A stretch of DNA of 64,000 bases from an uncultured Pelagibacteraceae bacterium (GCA_902617895.1 CACMYJ010000002.1:1-64000), one strand, 5' to 3'. Counted from the stretch's first letter, positions 32,303 through 45,583 are shown. Translations and numbers: made by a program. Notes: generated by a model from the sequence alone, not told the origin.

Positions 32303-35300
32303 ATGCAGTTATCTTTTACTAAGAAAAAAAATATAAGAAAAAGTTTTGGTAAATTAAAAGAGAGTTTATCAATACCAAATCTTATAGAGGTACAGAAAAA
32401 TTCTTATAAAGAACTTACAGAATTTAAGCATGATGTAGAAGCACATTTAATCAAAGGATTTCATAGAGTCTTTAAAAGTATTTTTCCAATTGAAGATTTA
32501 AACGATAAAGCAACACTCGAATATGTTTCATATAGATTAGAAAAACCAAAATTTGATGTGGAAGAATGTATTACTCGAGGTCTAACATATTCTGCAGCTC
32601 TAAAATGCACATTAAGACTTGTTGTCTATGAAATTGACCAAGAAAATAATACAAAAGATATTTTGTCAGCTAAAGAGCAAGAAGTATATATGGGAGAAGT
32701 TCCAATGATGACAAATAGTGGAACATTCATAACAAATGGTGTTCAAAGAGTTGTGGTCAATCAAATGCATAGAAGTCCTGGCGTTTTTTTTGATCATGAC
32801 AAAGGTAAATCCCACGCCAGTGGAAAACTTTTATTTAACTGTAGAGTTATCCCTAATAGAGGCTCATGGTTAGATTTTGAATATGATGTTAAAGATTTTT
32901 TATATTTTAGAATAGATAGAAAAAAGAAAATATTTGTAACTACTTTATTACAAGCTCTAGGCTATTCTAAATCAGATATTGTGAATGAATTCTATGAAAA
33001 GGAGAACTTAGTTTTTGATGAAAAATCACATAAATGGAAGACAAAATTCGACCCTGAAAACTACAGAGCAAAAAACTACTCTGAAGAAGTTATTGACGCC
33101 AAAACTAATAAAATTGTAGTGAAATCTGGTGATCAAATAAACTTTTTAACAGCAACAAAACTTGTCAATGATGGTTTAAAAGAAATCCTAATATCTAACT
33201 CATCGTTGTATGGTAAATTTTTGCACAAAAATATTGTTGTTGGTGAAGATACTTTTAAAATTGGTACAGAATTAAATGAGACAATAATTCAAAAATTGAT
33301 AGATCATAAAGTAAATAATTTAGAGATTTCTAAAACGAACCCGATATCTAAAGGACCTTACTTATTAAATACATTATTGAACGATAAAAATGAAAATAAA
33401 AATGACGCTATCACAGAAATTTATAAGATTTTAAGACCTGGTGAGCCCCCAACCATTGAGATTGCAGCTCAAATTTTTAATAATCTTTTTTTTAGTTCTG
33501 ATAGATATGACTTATCTGATGTTGGAAGAGTAAAAATGAATTCAAGGTTAGATTTAAATTGTTCTGATAAAATTACTATCTTAAGAAATGACGATATTTT
33601 AGCGATTATAAAAAAAATGTTAGATTTAAGAGATGGCAAAGATGAAGTTGACGATATTGATCATCTTGGAAATCGAAGAGTACGTTCTGTAGGTGAATTA
33701 GTTGAAAATCAAGCTAGAATTGGCGTTTACAGAATGGAAAGAGCAATAAAAGAAAAAATGACTACATTGGACGTCGAATCCGCAATGCCACAAGACCTGA
33801 TCAATGCCAAGCCATTAACGATTTCTTTGAAAGATTTTTTTGCTACATCCCAACTTTCACAATTTATGGATCAAACAAATCCATTGTCAGAAATCACTCA
33901 TAAAAGAAGAGTATCCGCACTAGGTCCAGGGGGACTTACTAGGGAACGAGCTGGATTTGAAGTTAGAGATGTACATCCTACTCACTATGGACGTATATGT
34001 CCTATAGAGACTCCAGAGGGTCCAAACATTGGCTTGATAAATAGCTTATCAACTTATTCAAAGATCAATAAATATGGATTTATAGAAAGCCCTTATAAAA
34101 AAGTTCAAAATGGTATTGTTCAAGATAAGATCGAGTATCTTTCTGCAATGGAAGAAACCAAATATACAATTGCTCAAGCTAATTCAGTAATAGATAAAGA
34201 CGGAAAATTTGTTGAGGAACTTATATCTAGTAGAGCAAATCTAGATTTTATTTTATCTAAACCAGAAAATATAGATTACATAGACGTTTCACCAAAGCAG
34301 CTTGTTTCGGTGGCAGCATCGTTAATTCCCTTTTTAGAAAATGATGACGCTAACAGAGCTTTAATGGGGTCAAATATGATGAGACAGGCAGTTCCTCTTT
34401 TAAAGCCTGAAGCTCCTCTAGTCGGGACAGGAATTGAAAGCGACGTTGCTTTAGACTCAGGTGTAACTATAGTTGCAAAAAGAGATGGTATTGTTGATAA
34501 AATTGATGGAAAAAGAGTAGTTATAAAAGCATCAAATGAAAAAGATTATTCACAATCAGGTGTTGATATTTATAATTTGCAAAAATTTAAGAGATCAAAT
34601 CAAAACACATGTATAAATCAAAAACCTTTGGTTAGAGTTGGAGATAAGGTCAGGTCAGGTGATATAATAGCTGATGGTCCTTCAACCAAAACTGGTGAAC
34701 TAGCGCTTGGAAAAAATGTTACTGTAGCTTTTATGCCGTGGCAAGGTTACAACTTTGAGGATTCTATTTTAATATCTGAAAGATGTGTAACAGATGATGT
34801 TTTCACTTCTATTCATATAGAAGAATATGAGATAATGGCAAGAGATACAAAACTTGGTGAAGAAGATATTACAAGAGATATTCCAAATATTAATGAAGAA
34901 GCTTTAAAAAATCTTGATGAATCTGGAATAGTTTATATTGGAGCAGAGGTGAAACCTGGAGATATATTGGTTGGTAAAGTTACTCCTAAAGGAGACTCAG
35001 CATCTGGTCCAGAAGAAAAATTATTGAGATCTATTTTTGGGGAAAAAGCAATCGATGTGACAGACACTTCGTTAAAAATGCCAAGTGGTAGTGGTGGAAT
35101 AGTTGTTGATGTTAGAGTCTTTAATAGACACGGTATTGAAAAAGATGAACGATCAATAACCATTGAAAGGGCTGAAATTGAAAGTGTTCAACAAGATAAA
35201 AATGTTGAGGAAGAGATACTTGCAAGAAGCATAAAACAAAGAGCATCTTCAATTCTTACAAATACTAAATTATCGAAAAAAATTAAAAATTATGAAGCTG

Positions 35301-36385
35301 GCATTTCATTAGATGAAAAAATAATATTTGAAATCCCGTTATCTGAATTATTTAAAATAATTGTAGATGATAAATCAAAAAATGAATCTTTATTACAATT
35401 AAGGTCACAATATGAAAATGCTAAAAATGATATTCAAGAAAGATTTGAAGATAAAGTTCTTAAAATTAGACAGGGTGATGATTTATTGCCTAGCGTAATG
35501 AAAATGGTTAAAGTTTTTGTAGCAATTAAAAGAAGGCTGAGACCAGGTGATAAAATGTCAGGTAGGCATGGCAATAAAGGTGTTGTCAGTAAAATAGTAC
35601 CAGTTGAAGATATGCCTTATAGAGAAAATGGTAAACCAGTTGACATAGTATTAAATCCATTAGGTGTACCAAGTAGAATGAACGTGGGTCAAATTCTTGA
35701 AACTCATCTTGGATGGTCATGTAAAGAATTAGGTGAACAGCTAACAGACTTAATTAATGAAAATCAAAAAAAAATTGAAAAAGAAGATAAAATAACTAAA
35801 TTTTTGAAATCTGTTTATGGAGATGAAATCTATAAAAATAATATAGACAAATTATCAGATACAGAATTTAAAGATTTATGTGAAAATATTCAGAATGGTA
35901 TTCCAATTTCCACACCAGTTTTTGATGGTGCTAAAGAAAATGATGTTACAAAAATGCTGGATCTTGCAAAATTACCAAACTCTGGACAAACATTTCTGTG
36001 GGATGGAAGAACAGGAGAAAAATTTGATAGACCAGTCACAGTTGGAATAATTTATATGCTTAAACTACATCATCTTGTAGAAGACAAAATACATGCCAGA
36101 TCAACTGGACCATACAGCTTAGTAACTCAACAACCATTAGGAGGAAAGGCTCAACTTGGGGGGCAAAGGTTTGGAGAGATGGAAGTATGGGCATTAGAAG
36201 CATATGGTGCATCATATACGCTTCAAGAAATTTTAACTGTTAAATCAGATGACGTTGCTGGTAGAGTTAAAGTTTATGAAACCATTGTTAAAGGTGAAGA
36301 AAATTTTGAGTCAGGAATACCTGAATCATTTAACGTTTTAGTAAAAGAAATTAAATCACTAGCATTAAATGTGGAGTTAAATTAA
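32303..36385 (+). CDS. rpoB: RNA polymerase subunit beta
   Basis: 1360 residues, full length for an alphaproteobacterium. The rifampicin-pocket region reads [21 protein letters not shown] (core [16 protein letters not shown]) around residue 525, with the wild-type-like Asp, His and Ser positions. The catalytic-site part [17 protein letters not shown] lies near residue 1085, and the C-terminal [11 protein letters not shown] clamp element is present. The protein makes up half of the polymerase active cleft. It is followed after 4 nt by rpoC. Confidence 0.98.
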   Translation: MQLSFTKKKNIRKSFGKLKESLSIPNLIEVQKNSYKELTEFKHDVEAHLIKGFHRVFKSIFPIEDLNDKATLEYVSYRLEKPKFDVEECITRGLTYSAALKCTLRLVVYEIDQENNTKDILSAKEQEVYMGEVPMMTNSGTFITNGVQRVVVNQMHRSPGVFFDHDKGKSHASGKLLFNCRVIPNRGSWLDFEYDVKDFLYFRIDRKKKIFVTTLLQALGYSKSDIVNEFYEKENLVFDEKSHKWKTKFDPENYRAKNYSEEVIDAKTNKIVVKSGDQINFLTATKLVNDGLKEILISNSSLYGKFLHKNIVVGEDTFKIGTELNETIIQKLIDHKVNNLEISKTNPISKGPYLLNTLLNDKNENKNDAITEIYKILRPGEPPTIEIAAQIFNNLFFSSDRYDLSDVGRVKMNSRLDLNCSDKITILRNDDILAIIKKMLDLRDGKDEVDDIDHLGNRRVRSVGELVENQARIGVYRMERAIKEKMTTLDVESAMPQDLINAKPLTISLKDFFATSQLSQFMDQTNPLSEITHKRRVSALGPGGLTRERAGFEVRDVHPTHYGRICPIETPEGPNIGLINSLSTYSKINKYGFIESPYKKVQNGIVQDKIEYLSAMEETKYTIAQANSVIDKDGKFVEELISSRANLDFILSKPENIDYIDVSPKQLVSVAASLIPFLENDDANRALMGSNMMRQAVPLLKPEAPLVGTGIESDVALDSGVTIVAKRDGIVDKIDGKRVVIKASNEKDYSQSGVDIYNLQKFKRSNQNTCINQKPLVRVGDKVRSGDIIADGPSTKTGELALGKNVTVAFMPWQGYNFEDSILISERCVTDDVFTSIHIEEYEIMARDTKLGEEDITRDIPNINEEALKNLDESGIVYIGAEVKPGDILVGKVTPKGDSASGPEEKLLRSIFGEKAIDVTDTSLKMPSGSGGIVVDVRVFNRHGIEKDERSITIERAEIESVQQDKNVEEEILARSIKQRASSILTNTKLSKKIKNYEAGISLDEKIIFEIPLSELFKIIVDDKSKNESLLQLRSQYENAKNDIQERFEDKVLKIRQGDDLLPSVMKMVKVFVAIKRRLRPGDKMSGRHGNKGVVSKIVPVEDMPYRENGKPVDIVLNPLGVPSRMNVGQILETHLGWSCKELGEQLTDLINENQKKIEKEDKITKFLKSVYGDEIYKNNIDKLSDTEFKDLCENIQNGIPISTPVFDGAKENDVTKMLDLAKLPNSGQTFLWDGRTGEKFDRPVTVGIIYMLKLHHLVEDKIHARSTGPYSLVTQQPLGGKAQLGGQRFGEMEVWALEAYGASYTLQEILTVKSDDVAGRVKVYETIVKGEENFESGIPESFNVLVKEIKSLALNVELN

Positions 36386-36389
36386 AATT

Positions 36390-39300
36390 ATGAGTAAAGA
36401 ATTATCAGATCTTTTTAAATCTTCTGAAATATCAGAAGCTCAAAATTTCAATAGTATTAAAATTACATTAGCAAGTCCCGAGAAAATAAAATCGTGGACT
36501 TTTGGTGAAATCAAAAAACCTGAAACAATAAATTACAGAACATTTAGACCTGAGAAGGACGGCCTTTTTTGCGCAAGAATATTTGGACCTATTAAAGATT
36601 ATGAGTGTCTTTGCGGTAAGTATAAGAGAATGAAGTTTAGAGGAATTATTTGTGAAAAGTGTGGAGTTGAGGTTACAAAATCAAACGTACGTAGAGAAAG
36701 AATGGGTCATATAAACTTAGCAACTCCTGTAGCTCATATTTGGTTTCTTAAATCATTACCAAGCAGAATTTCATTAGTTGTTGACATGAAACTTAAAGAG
36801 GTTGAAAGAGTTCTGTATTTTGAAAATTTTATTGTTATAGAACCAGGTTTAACAGGCTTAAAAAAAAATCAATTGTTAGGTGAAGAGGAATTAATAAAAT
36901 ATCAAGATGATTATGGAGAGGAAGCTTTCACTGCTGGAATTGGTGCTGAGGCAATCTTAGAAATTTTAAAATCAATTAATTTAGAGGAAGAAAGAGAAAC
37001 ATTAATTAAAAGTATTAAGGAAACAAAATCTAAAGTATCTGAAGAACGATCGATAAAAAGACTAAAATTAATAGAGTCTTTTATTGAAACAGGAAATAAA
37101 CCTGAGTGGATGATACTAACGACGGTTCCAGTTATTCCACCTGAACTAAGACCCCTTGTTCCATTAGACGGCGGACGTTTCGCAACATCAGATTTAAACG
37201 ATTTATATAGAAGAGTTATAAATAGAAATAACAGACTAAAAAGATTAATGGACTTAAAAGCTCCAGATATAATTGTAAGAAACGAAAAGAGAATGCTACA
37301 AGAATCTGTAGATGCCTTGTTTGATAATGGTAGAAGAGGAAGAGTAATAACAGGTACTGGAAAAAGACCATTAAAATCTCTTGCAGAAATGTTGAAAGGA
37401 AAACAAGGTAGATTTAGACAAAATCTTCTAGGTAAAAGAGTAGATTACTCTGGTAGATCAGTAATTGTTGTTGGACCAGATTTAAAATTACATGAGTGCG
37501 GACTACCTAAGAAAATGGCATTAGAATTATTTAAACCATTTTTATATGCTAGATTAAATAAATTGGGTTTAGCCTCAACTATAAAACAAGCAAAGAAATT
37601 AGTAGAAAAGGAGAGAAATGAAGTTTGGGATGCTTTAGAACTTATAGTTAGAGAACATCCGGTTATTTTAAATAGAGCACCAACACTTCATAGATTAGGT
37701 GTTCAAGCTTTCGAACCAAAGCTTATTGAAGGTAATGCAATAGAACTTCATCCATTAACTTGCGCTGCTTTTAATGCAGATTTTGATGGTGATCAAATGG
37801 CAGTTCACGTACCACTAAGTTTAGAGGCACAATTAGAGGCAAGAGTATTAATGATGTCAACAAATAATATTTTAAGCCCGTCTAATGGAAAACCTATAAT
37901 CGTACCTAGTCAAGACATGATTTTAGGGATTTATTATTTATCACAACCACCGGTGCAAACAGAGAGAGTTGATGGATATTTTGTAAATACTTCCGAGATA
38001 GAACATGCATTAGAAACAGGGCAAATTAAAGTACATTCAAGGATAGTTTCTAGATTTGAAACTGTAGATGAAAAAGGAAACACTAAGTTTGAAAAACATA
38101 TAAGTACGGCAGGAAGATTTTTATTGTCAAATATAATTCCAAAAAATGTAAATAATAAATTTTCTTTGATCGATAGGTTATTACCGAAAAAAATTGTTTC
38201 TGAAGTAATTGATCATGTTTTTAGATTTTCAGGTCAAAAAAGTACTGTAATATTTTGTGACAAATTAAAAGATATTGGATTTAAACATGCCTTTAAAGCT
38301 GGAATATCATTTGGAAAAGATGATCTTTTAATTCCAGATAATAAAGAACAATTAATTGATGAAACTAAAAAACTTATTGCTGACTATGAAGGACAATATG
38401 CAGAGGGCCTTATAACTAGAGGTGAAAAGTATAACAAAGTTATTGACGCCTGGTCTAAATGTACAGATAGAGTTGCATCAGAAATGATGAAAAGAATTTC
38501 TGCTACAGAAGTCACAGATGATGGATTAAAAATTAATTCAGTATTTATGATGGCAGATAGTGGTGCTAGAGGATCTGCAGCACAAATGAAACAATTAGCA
38601 GGAATGAGAGGTTTAATAGCCAAACCATCAGGTGAAATTATTGAGACTCCTATAACATCTAATTTTAAAGAAGGTCTTACAGCTTTAGAATATTTTAATT
38701 CAACTCATGGAGCAAGGAAGGGTTTAGCAGATACTGCACTAAAAACAGCAAGCTCAGGATATTTGACTAGAAGATTGTGTGATGTTGCCCAGGATTTAAC
38801 AATTACTAAACCTAAATGTGATATGAAGTGTGGTTCAATAAAACTTACAGAAGTTCTAGAGGGTGGTAATATTATGGTAAGTCTATCTGAAAGAGCTTTA
38901 GGAAGAGTAGCTGCAAAAGAAATAAAAAATCCATTAACAGGTGATGTTTTAATAAAAAAGGATGAAATGATTGATGAAGCTGGATGTGAGAAAATTGATG
39001 CAGCTGGAGTTAAAAGTATAAATGTATATTCAGTAATGACATGTGGCGCAAAAGAAGGTGTGTGTGCAACTTCATATGGAAGAGATTTATCTAGAGGAAA
39101 AATGGTGCATGTAGGAGAAGCTATTGGAATGATATCTGCACAATCAATTGGAGAACCAGGAACTCAATTAACTATGAGAACTTTTCACGTTGGTGGTACA
39201 GCATCAGTAAAGCAAGAATCTCAAATTGTGTCAAATTCCGAGGGTACTCTTAAAATTGTTAACACTAACTTAATTAAAGATTCTAAAAATAATCAAATTG

Positions 39301-40556
39301 TAATGGGTAGAAATACCGAGATATCAATTGAGGATGACAATGGATTGCAAGTTGCATCATATAAAGTTCCTTATGGATCTAAATTATTTTTTGAAAACCA
39401 GCAAAAAGTTAAAAAAGGTGCAAAGATTTGTGAGTGGGATCCATACACAACACCAGTGATTGCTGAAAAAGATGGTATTGTAAATTATGTTGATTTAATT
39501 GATGGTGTTTCAATCGCAGAAACTGTGGATGATGCTACTGGAATATCTACAAAAGCAGTTGTTGATTGGAAAACTCAATCAAAAAATACTGATTTGAAAC
39601 CAAGAATTACTCTTAGAGATTCAAAAGGAAATGTAATTAAAAAAGCAGATGATAACGAGGCAAGATACTATCTTGTACCAGACTCAATTTTATCAGTTAA
39701 AGATGGTGCTAAAATTTCTGCTGGTGATGTAATTGCTAGATTACCTAAAGAAACAACGAAAACTAAAGATATTACTGGGGGTCTACCGAGAGTTGCAGAA
39801 TTATTTGAGGCAAGAAAAGCTAAAGATAGCGCAATCATTGCCGAAAACGATGGGAGTGTAATTTTTGGAAAAGAAGTGAGAGGGAAACAAAGAGTAACAA
39901 TTGAAGCAGAAAATGGTGATACATCAAGTTATTTAATTCCAAAAGGTAAACATATTAATTTTAACCAAGGTGAAAAAATTAAAAAAGGTGAATACTTGCT
40001 AGACGGTCAACCTTTACCTCATGATATTTTAAGAATATTAGGAATAGAAGAGTTAACTGAATACTTTGTAAACCAAGTTCAAGATGTTTACAGATTACAA
40101 GGTGTTATAATTAATGACAAACATATTGAAACCATACTTAGACAAATGCTCAAAAAAATAGAAGTTAAAGAAACTGGTGATAGTAAATTATTACCTGGTG
40201 AAATAGTTGATAGAATAAAATTTGAAAGTATGAATGAGGAATTAGTAGCCGAAGGGAAAAAACCTGCTGTAGGTGAAAGAGTTTTAATGGGAATAACTAA
40301 AGCATCACTACAAACTGAGTCATTTATATCTGCTGCGTCATTTCAAGAAACCACTAGAGTTCTCACAGATGCAGCCATTAAAGGTAAAGTTGATAAGCTA
40401 ACTGGTTTAAAAGAAAACGTTATTGTCGGAAGACTTGTTCCTGCTGGAACTGGATCGATAAAGAATTCTTGGAACAAAAAAGCTATTGATGATGATCAAA
40501 AATTCTTATCTGAACAGGAGAGTTCTGAAGCTTCTGAAGCTCAAATAAACCAATAA
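36390..40556 (+). CDS. rpoC: RNA polymerase subunit beta-prime
   Basis: 1388 residues. The N-terminal zinc ribbon shows CLC...CEKC (about residues 71-92), and the catalytic Mg-binding loop NADFDGDQ lies at about 462-469. The bridge-helix/trigger-loop region contains [17 protein letters not shown] and [22 protein letters not shown] (core [13 protein letters not shown]). The second Zn-binding cysteines are visible around CGAKEGVC. The C-terminus has an acidic/Ser-rich tail. No frameshift is seen in this long gene. Confidence 0.98.
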   Translation: MSKELSDLFKSSEISEAQNFNSIKITLASPEKIKSWTFGEIKKPETINYRTFRPEKDGLFCARIFGPIKDYECLCGKYKRMKFRGIICEKCGVEVTKSNVRRERMGHINLATPVAHIWFLKSLPSRISLVVDMKLKEVERVLYFENFIVIEPGLTGLKKNQLLGEEELIKYQDDYGEEAFTAGIGAEAILEILKSINLEEERETLIKSIKETKSKVSEERSIKRLKLIESFIETGNKPEWMILTTVPVIPPELRPLVPLDGGRFATSDLNDLYRRVINRNNRLKRLMDLKAPDIIVRNEKRMLQESVDALFDNGRRGRVITGTGKRPLKSLAEMLKGKQGRFRQNLLGKRVDYSGRSVIVVGPDLKLHECGLPKKMALELFKPFLYARLNKLGLASTIKQAKKLVEKERNEVWDALELIVREHPVILNRAPTLHRLGVQAFEPKLIEGNAIELHPLTCAAFNADFDGDQMAVHVPLSLEAQLEARVLMMSTNNILSPSNGKPIIVPSQDMILGIYYLSQPPVQTERVDGYFVNTSEIEHALETGQIKVHSRIVSRFETVDEKGNTKFEKHISTAGRFLLSNIIPKNVNNKFSLIDRLLPKKIVSEVIDHVFRFSGQKSTVIFCDKLKDIGFKHAFKAGISFGKDDLLIPDNKEQLIDETKKLIADYEGQYAEGLITRGEKYNKVIDAWSKCTDRVASEMMKRISATEVTDDGLKINSVFMMADSGARGSAAQMKQLAGMRGLIAKPSGEIIETPITSNFKEGLTALEYFNSTHGARKGLADTALKTASSGYLTRRLCDVAQDLTITKPKCDMKCGSIKLTEVLEGGNIMVSLSERALGRVAAKEIKNPLTGDVLIKKDEMIDEAGCEKIDAAGVKSINVYSVMTCGAKEGVCATSYGRDLSRGKMVHVGEAIGMISAQSIGEPGTQLTMRTFHVGGTASVKQESQIVSNSEGTLKIVNTNLIKDSKNNQIVMGRNTEISIEDDNGLQVASYKVPYGSKLFFENQQKVKKGAKICEWDPYTTPVIAEKDGIVNYVDLIDGVSIAETVDDATGISTKAVVDWKTQSKNTDLKPRITLRDSKGNVIKKADDNEARYYLVPDSILSVKDGAKISAGDVIARLPKETTKTKDITGGLPRVAELFEARKAKDSAIIAENDGSVIFGKEVRGKQRVTIEAENGDTSSYLIPKGKHINFNQGEKIKKGEYLLDGQPLPHDILRILGIEELTEYFVNQVQDVYRLQGVIINDKHIETILRQMLKKIEVKETGDSKLLPGEIVDRIKFESMNEELVAEGKKPAVGERVLMGITKASLQTESFISAASFQETTRVLTDAAIKGKVDKLTGLKENVIVGRLVPAGTGSIKNSWNKKAIDDDQKFLSEQESSEASEAQINQ

Positions 40557-40585
40557 ATACAGTTAGTTTTAAGCTTTTATTTAGT

Positions 40586-40613
40586 TTGACAAATCAAATT
40601 TCTAATGTATTTT
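40586..40613 (+). promoter_or_regulatory. Promoter of the rpsL/str operon
   Basis: A consensus -35 TTGACA (40586-40591) and -10-like TATTTT (40608-40613), 16 bp apart, lie 105 bp before rpsL. This is the best -35 in the core part of the window. It could drive the long ribosomal-protein unit that follows. Confidence 0.6.
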
Positions 40614-40635
40614 GGCGATGTTTTTGGTTGGAATG

Positions 40636-40652
40636 TAGTGACTAGATCACTA
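40636..40652 (+). promoter_or_regulatory. Leader hairpin before rpsL
   Basis: TAGTGA (40636-40641) and TCACTA (40647-40652) form a 6-bp stem with a 5-nt loop in the roughly 100-nt untranslated leader. This leader is long for the window, so it may be a ribosomal-protein binding site for autoregulation. That function is inferred. Confidence 0.4.
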
Positions 40653-40717
40653 AACGCTGCCACAAATAACACGCCAGTTATTTTCATCAAAAATATAAAA
40701 TATTAAAAAATTAAATT

Positions 40718-41089
40718 ATGCCAACTATTAATCAACTAGTTAGAAAAAGTCGAGATAAACAGGTAACTAGAAATAAAGTTCCAGCTTTACAAAAACAACC
40801 TTTGAAAAGAGGTGTATGCGTTAAGGTTTACACTACAACTCCAAAGAAACCTAACTCAGCATTAAGAAAAGTAGCACGTGTAAGATTGTCTAATGGTTTT
40901 GAAGTAACAGCATATATTCCAGGAGAAGGTCATAATTTACAAGAACATTCAGTGGTTTTAATCAGAGGTGGAAGAGTTAAAGATTTACCAGGTGTGCGAT
41001 ATCATATTTTAAGAGGGAACTTAGATACACAAGGTGTAGCAAATAGAAAACAAAGACGTTCATTATATGGAACAAAAAAGGGTAAATAA
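40718..41089 (+). CDS. rpsL: 30S ribosomal protein S12
   Basis: 123 residues. The conserved decoding-centre loops are [17 protein letters not shown] (residues 39-55, Lys43 at the position commonly altered in streptomycin resistance) and [10 protein letters not shown] around residue 88, both in the ordinary sensitive-type form. S12 controls decoding accuracy. It is the first gene after the str promoter and lies 2 nt before rpsG. Confidence 0.98.
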   Translation: MPTINQLVRKSRDKQVTRNKVPALQKQPLKRGVCVKVYTTTPKKPNSALRKVARVRLSNGFEVTAYIPGEGHNLQEHSVVLIRGGRVKDLPGVRYHILRGNLDTQGVANRKQRRSLYGTKKGK

Positions 41090-41091
41090 GA

Positions 41092-41562
41092 ATGTCTAGA
41101 AAACGTAAAGCTCCAAAAAAAATACCTGTGATTGACCCAAAATATAAATCAACAATAATTCCAAAATTAATCAACTCTATAATGTATGATGGTAAAAAAA
41201 CCATTGCAGAAAAAATAATTTATGATGCGATAGAAAAAATTAAAAGCAAATCAAAAGATGAGCCTTTAAATGTTTTTAATGATGCAATTAATAATATTAG
41301 ACCAACTGTTGAGGTTAGATCAAGAAGAGTTGGTGGTGCTACTTACCAAGTCCCTGTGGAAGTTAAATCTAAAAGATCTCAAGCTCTAGCATTAAGATGG
41401 TTAGTTGACGCTTCGAGAAAAAGAAAAGACAAAAAAATGTCAGATAAGATATTTAATGAAATATATGATGCTTATCAAAATAGAGGATCTGCAATTAAAA
41501 AAAAGGAAGATACACATAAAATGGCAGAGTCAAATAAGGCTTTTGCACACTTTAGATGGTAA
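41092..41562 (+). CDS. rpsG: 30S ribosomal protein S7
   Basis: 156 residues. Conserved blocks are VEVRSRRVGGATYQVPVEV (about residues 75-93) and RWLVDASRKRK (about 102-112), with the C-terminal HKMAESNKAFAHFRW. S7 nucleates assembly of the 30S head and contacts the E-site tRNA. In E. coli it represses the str operon by binding the rpsL-rpsG gap; here that gap is only 2 nt, so that site cannot exist in the same form. Confidence 0.97.
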   Translation: MSRKRKAPKKIPVIDPKYKSTIIPKLINSIMYDGKKTIAEKIIYDAIEKIKSKSKDEPLNVFNDAINNIRPTVEVRSRRVGGATYQVPVEVKSKRSQALALRWLVDASRKRKDKKMSDKIFNEIYDAYQNRGSAIKKKEDTHKMAESNKAFAHFRW

Positions 41563-41568
41563 ATAAAT

Positions 41569-43644
41569 ATGTCTAGAACTCATACATTAGATAAATATAG
41601 AAATATTGGTATCATGGCTCACATAGATGCAGGTAAAACTACAACTACAGAAAGAATTTTATACTACACAGGAAAAAGTCATAAAATTGGTGAAGTTCAT
41701 GATGGTGCAGCAACTATGGACTGGATGGAACAAGAGCAAGAGAGAGGTATAACAATTACTTCAGCTGCAACCACATGTTTCTGGAATGACCACAGGATAA
41801 ACATAATAGATACACCTGGACATGTTGATTTTACTATTGAGGTAGAAAGATCTTTAAAAGTTTTAGATGGAGCCGTAGCTGTTTTTGATGGGGTGGCTGG
41901 TGTTGAGCCTCAATCCGAAACTGTTTGGAGGCAAGCTGACAAATACAAAGTTCCAAGAATCTGTTTTGTAAATAAACTTGATAGAACTGGTGCAGATTTT
42001 TTTAGATGTGTTAGTATGATAAAAGACAGATTAGGTGCAAAACCACTCGTTATGCAGGTTCCGATTGGAATTGAAGCTTCCCTTCAAGGCGTTGTAGATC
42101 TTATAAAGATGAAAGCTATTGTTTGGAAAAATGAAGATTTAGGTGCTGCATGGGAATTAAAAGAAATCCCCGAAGATTTAAAAGATATATCAAATAAGTA
42201 TCGCCAAGAATTAGTTGAGACTGCAGTAGAACAAGATGAAAAACTTATGGAGGATTATCTTGGTGGTAAAGAAATTTCTGAGGAAGATTTAATCAAGTGC
42301 ATTAGAAAAGGCTGTTTAGGATTTGACTTTGTACCAGTTTTAACAGGCTCTGCTTTTAAAAATAAAGGTGTTCAACCATTATTAGATGCTGTTGTTGATT
42401 ATTTACCAAGTCCAAATGATATTGGTTCAATAAAAGGAACAAAACCTGGATCAGAAGATGAAATAGAAATGAAATTTGATGATAATGCTCCTTTTTCAGC
42501 ATTAGCATTCAAAGTAGCAAATGATCCATTTGTTGGAAGTTTGACATTCATACGTATTTATTCAGGAACAGTTAAATCAGGTACTGGAATTTATAATACC
42601 TCAAAAGATAAAGAAGAAAGAGTTGGTAGAATGTTATTAATGCATGCTAATTCAAGAGAGGATATTAAAGAGGCAAACGCCGGAGATATTGTTGCCTTAG
42701 CAGGGTTAAAAAACACAATTACTGGCCATACATTATCAGACAAAGAAACTCCTGTATTGCTCGAACCTATGGAGTTTCCTGATCCTGTGATAGAGATTGC
42801 AGTAGAGCCTAAAACAAAAGCAGACCAAGAAAAAATGGGTGAAGCACTTGGAAGATTAGCAAAAGAAGATCCTTCATTTAGAGTTACATCTGACGAAGAG
42901 TCAGGACAGACAATTATAAAAGGAATGGGTGAACTTCATTTAGACATAATTGTAGACAGAATGAAAAGAGAATTTAAAGTTGAGGCAAATGTTGGAGCAC
43001 CTCAAGTTGCTTATAGAGAAACAATACTTTCTCCAGCAGAAAATGACTATACACACAAAAAACAAAGTGGAGGAGCAGGTCAATTTGCGAGAGTGAAACT
43101 AACTGTTGAACCATTAGAGCCTGGAAAAGGAAGAGAAATAGAGAGTAAAATTAAGGGTGGAGCAATACCAAAAGAATTTATTCCAGGTGTTGAAAAAGGT
43201 GTTGAAACTGTTGCAGACGGAGGAATATTAGCTGGATTTCCACTTATAGACTACAAAGTAACAATCGTTGATGGATTACACCATGATGTAGACTCGAGTG
43301 TATTGGCTTTTGAATTAGCATCAAGACAATGTTTTAAAGAGGCATGTACTAAAGCAACTTTAAAATTATTAGAACCTATTATGAGAGTTGAAGTGGTAAC
43401 ACCAGAAGATTATATGGGAGACGTTATTGGTGATTTAAATAGTAGAAGAGGTCAAATAAGCACTCAAGAACAGAGGGGTAATGCAACGGTCATAACTGCA
43501 ATGGTGCCTTTAGCTAATATGTTTGGATACATAAATAATCTAAGATCTATGTCACAAGGAAGAGCCCAATACTCAATGTTTTTTGATCATTATGATAAAG
43601 TTCCTCAAAATGTGCAGGACGAAGTAACAAAAAAGACAGGTTAA
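41569..43644 (+). CDS. fusA: Elongation factor G
   Basis: 691 residues. The GTPase motifs are [15 protein letters not shown] (P-loop, about residues 17-31), DTPGHVDFT (about 81-89) and NKLDR (about 137-141). Domain IV and the C-terminal [20 protein letters not shown] segment are intact. EF-G translocates tRNA and mRNA and helps recycle ribosomes. In many bacteria tuf follows; here rpsJ starts 2 nt after the stop, so the str and S10 operons are directly fused. Confidence 0.98.
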   Translation: MSRTHTLDKYRNIGIMAHIDAGKTTTTERILYYTGKSHKIGEVHDGAATMDWMEQEQERGITITSAATTCFWNDHRINIIDTPGHVDFTIEVERSLKVLDGAVAVFDGVAGVEPQSETVWRQADKYKVPRICFVNKLDRTGADFFRCVSMIKDRLGAKPLVMQVPIGIEASLQGVVDLIKMKAIVWKNEDLGAAWELKEIPEDLKDISNKYRQELVETAVEQDEKLMEDYLGGKEISEEDLIKCIRKGCLGFDFVPVLTGSAFKNKGVQPLLDAVVDYLPSPNDIGSIKGTKPGSEDEIEMKFDDNAPFSALAFKVANDPFVGSLTFIRIYSGTVKSGTGIYNTSKDKEERVGRMLLMHANSREDIKEANAGDIVALAGLKNTITGHTLSDKETPVLLEPMEFPDPVIEIAVEPKTKADQEKMGEALGRLAKEDPSFRVTSDEESGQTIIKGMGELHLDIIVDRMKREFKVEANVGAPQVAYRETILSPAENDYTHKKQSGGAGQFARVKLTVEPLEPGKGREIESKIKGGAIPKEFIPGVEKGVETVADGGILAGFPLIDYKVTIVDGLHHDVDSSVLAFELASRQCFKEACTKATLKLLEPIMRVEVVTPEDYMGDVIGDLNSRRGQISTQEQRGNATVITAMVPLANMFGYINNLRSMSQGRAQYSMFFDHYDKVPQNVQDEVTKKTG

Positions 43645-43646
43645 TT

Positions 43647-43955
43647 ATGGATAAACAAAATATTAGAATAAAACTAAGAGCTTATGATAATAAAGTACTA
43701 GATCAATCTACTGAAGAAATAGTAAATACAGTAAAAAGGACAGGTGCAAATATCAAAGGTCCAATACCTCTACCAACAAAAAAAGAGAGGTATACAGTTC
43801 TAAAATCTCCACACATAGATAAAAAAAGTAGAGAACAATTTGAAACTAGAACCCATAAGAGATTAATTGATATAATAGAACCTACACCAGCAACTGTTGA
43901 GGCATTAATGAAATTAGATTTAGCATCAGGTGTAGATGTGGAGATTAAGATTTAA
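43647..43955 (+). CDS. rpsJ: 30S ribosomal protein S10 (NusE)
   Basis: 102 residues, normal length. It opens [20 protein letters not shown] and contains the [29 protein letters not shown] loop (core [19 protein letters not shown]), which in the free protein pairs with NusB and links to NusG. It shares its last base with the rplC start (TAATG). Confidence 0.97.
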   Translation: MDKQNIRIKLRAYDNKVLDQSTEEIVNTVKRTGANIKGPIPLPTKKERYTVLKSPHIDKKSREQFETRTHKRLIDIIEPTPATVEALMKLDLASGVDVEIKI

Positions 43956-44662
43956 TGAGTGAAATTGGATTAATAGGAAAGAAAATTGGAATGACTAGGG
44001 AGTTTTTTAAAACAGGTCAGTCTGTTCCAGTTACAGTATTAAAAATTGAAAAAGGTAGAGTTATTCAATTAATAGACAAAGAAAAAAGAGGATATAATGC
44101 CATACAGCTGGGATTTGGAGGTATAAAAAACTCAAAACTATCTAAATCTATGAAAGGATATTTTTCAAAAAAAAATACCGAAGCAAAAAAAATTTTAAAA
44201 GAATTTAAAGTAAAAGACCTGGAACAGTATAAAGAAGGTAATGAATTTGGAATTGAAATTTTTAAAGATATTAAATTTTTAGATGTTAGATCAAAGACTA
44301 TCGGTAAAGGATTTGCTGGTGCAATGAAAAGACACAATTTCGGAGGTTTAAGAGCTTCACACGGTGTTTCGATATCTCATAGAGCTCACGGATCAACTGG
44401 ACAGAATCAAGATCCTGGAAAAGTATTTAAAGGAAAAAAAATGGCTGGTCATATGGGAAACAAGTTAAGAACAATGCAAAATCTTGAAATCATTAAAACA
44501 GATATATCTAATGAATTAATTTATATTAAAGGATCAATTCCAGGATCAAAGAATTCTGAGGTGTTAATTAAAAAAGCAGTTAAGAATTTAAAGAAATTGA
44601 CTATGAGTGAAAAAATAGAAATTTTAGAAAAATCAAAAAAAGCAAAAGATAAGAAAAAATAA
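43955..44662 (+). CDS. rplC: 50S ribosomal protein L3
   Basis: 235 residues. The N-terminus IGLIGKKIGMTREF and the central loop HNFGGLRASHGVSISHRAHGS followed by KMAGHMGNK are the conserved peptidyl-transferase-proximal parts (core FGGLRASHGVSISHRAHGS). The protein carries a Lys-rich C-terminal tail beyond the usual end (KAKDKKK). L3 is an early assembly protein of the 50S subunit. It lies 3 nt before rplD. Confidence 0.96.
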   Translation: MSEIGLIGKKIGMTREFFKTGQSVPVTVLKIEKGRVIQLIDKEKRGYNAIQLGFGGIKNSKLSKSMKGYFSKKNTEAKKILKEFKVKDLEQYKEGNEFGIEIFKDIKFLDVRSKTIGKGFAGAMKRHNFGGLRASHGVSISHRAHGSTGQNQDPGKVFKGKKMAGHMGNKLRTMQNLEIIKTDISNELIYIKGSIPGSKNSEVLIKKAVKNLKKLTMSEKIEILEKSKKAKDKKK

Positions 44663-44665
44663 TTT

Positions 44666-45286
44666 ATGAAAGTTGAAAAACAAAACATAGAAGGTAAAAA
44701 AAATACAATTGATGTATCAGATAAATTAGTTGGTGCAAAAATAAACATCAAGCTAGTGAGCAATGTTTTGTATAAAACTAATGCCAATTACAAGGGCAGA
44801 AAAGCTAAAACAAAACAAAAGAATGAAATTGTTGGATCAACATCTAAAATATATGCCCAAAAAGGTACAGGTAATGCAAGACACGCGAGTAAAAAAGCAC
44901 CTATTTTTGTAGGAGGTGGTGTAGCACATGGTCCTAAAGGCCAAACAAAATATAAAAAAAGAAAACTTAACAAAAGTGAAAAAAAATTAAGTATAGCGTC
45001 GTTAATAACGCAAAAGAAACAATTAAATGATTTAATAATTTTAGATGATTTTGCTAATGAAATTTTGAAAACTAAAGAAATGAACAATATATTAATTAAA
45101 TTTGAAGCAAAAAATTCAATAATAATTGCAGATAAAAAATCAAAAAGCAATATATCTAGATCTTTGAACAACATACCTAACGTTAAAATTACAGATATTA
45201 ATCATTTTAGTGCATATGATTTAGCTAAATACAAAAAAATCATTTTTACTGAAACTTCTATAAAAGAACTGGAGAGCAAATACTAA
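44666..45286 (+). CDS. rplD: 50S ribosomal protein L4
   Basis: 206 residues. The extended tunnel loop includes GSTSKIYAQKGTGNARHASKK followed by GGGVAHGPK (core KGTGNARHASKK), where macrolide-affecting residues lie. In E. coli L4 represses the S10 operon by attenuation; no leader equivalent is present here because fusA abuts rpsJ. The rest is Lys-rich, typical of this genome, and the length is normal. Confidence 0.96.
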   Translation: MKVEKQNIEGKKNTIDVSDKLVGAKINIKLVSNVLYKTNANYKGRKAKTKQKNEIVGSTSKIYAQKGTGNARHASKKAPIFVGGGVAHGPKGQTKYKKRKLNKSEKKLSIASLITQKKQLNDLIILDDFANEILKTKEMNNILIKFEAKNSIIIADKKSKSNISRSLNNIPNVKITDINHFSAYDLAKYKKIIFTETSIKELESKY

Positions 45287-45288
45287 TC

Positions 45289-45582
45289 ATGGAAAAGCTA
45301 CATTTATATGATAAAGTAATATCCCCATTGGTTACTGAGAAATCAACTAACATTTCTGAGCAAAATAAAATTATTTTTAAAGTACATCCAAAAGCTAACA
45401 AAAAAAATCTAAAAACAAATATAGAAAAAATTTTCAAAGTGAATGTAACAAAAGTAAATATTATTAATAAAAAAACTAGAATCAAAATTACAAGAGGAAA
45501 GAAGGTTAGAGTCAAAGGCTTTAAAAAAGCAATCATAACATTAAAAAAAGGTCAAAACATTGATCTAACAACTGGAATTTAA
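45289..45582 (+). CDS. rplW: 50S ribosomal protein L23
   Basis: 97 residues. It opens YDKVISPLVTEKSTN, and the central KIFKVNVTKVNIINKKTRIK strand pair is typical. L23 sits at the exit of the polypeptide tunnel and docks trigger factor and the signal recognition particle. The C-terminus KGFKKAIITLKKGQNIDL matches the family. It lies 2 nt after rplD and 1 nt before rplB. Confidence 0.95.
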   Translation: MEKLHLYDKVISPLVTEKSTNISEQNKIIFKVHPKANKKNLKTNIEKIFKVNVTKVNIINKKTRIKITRGKKVRVKGFKKAIITLKKGQNIDLTTGI

Positions 45583-45583
45583 A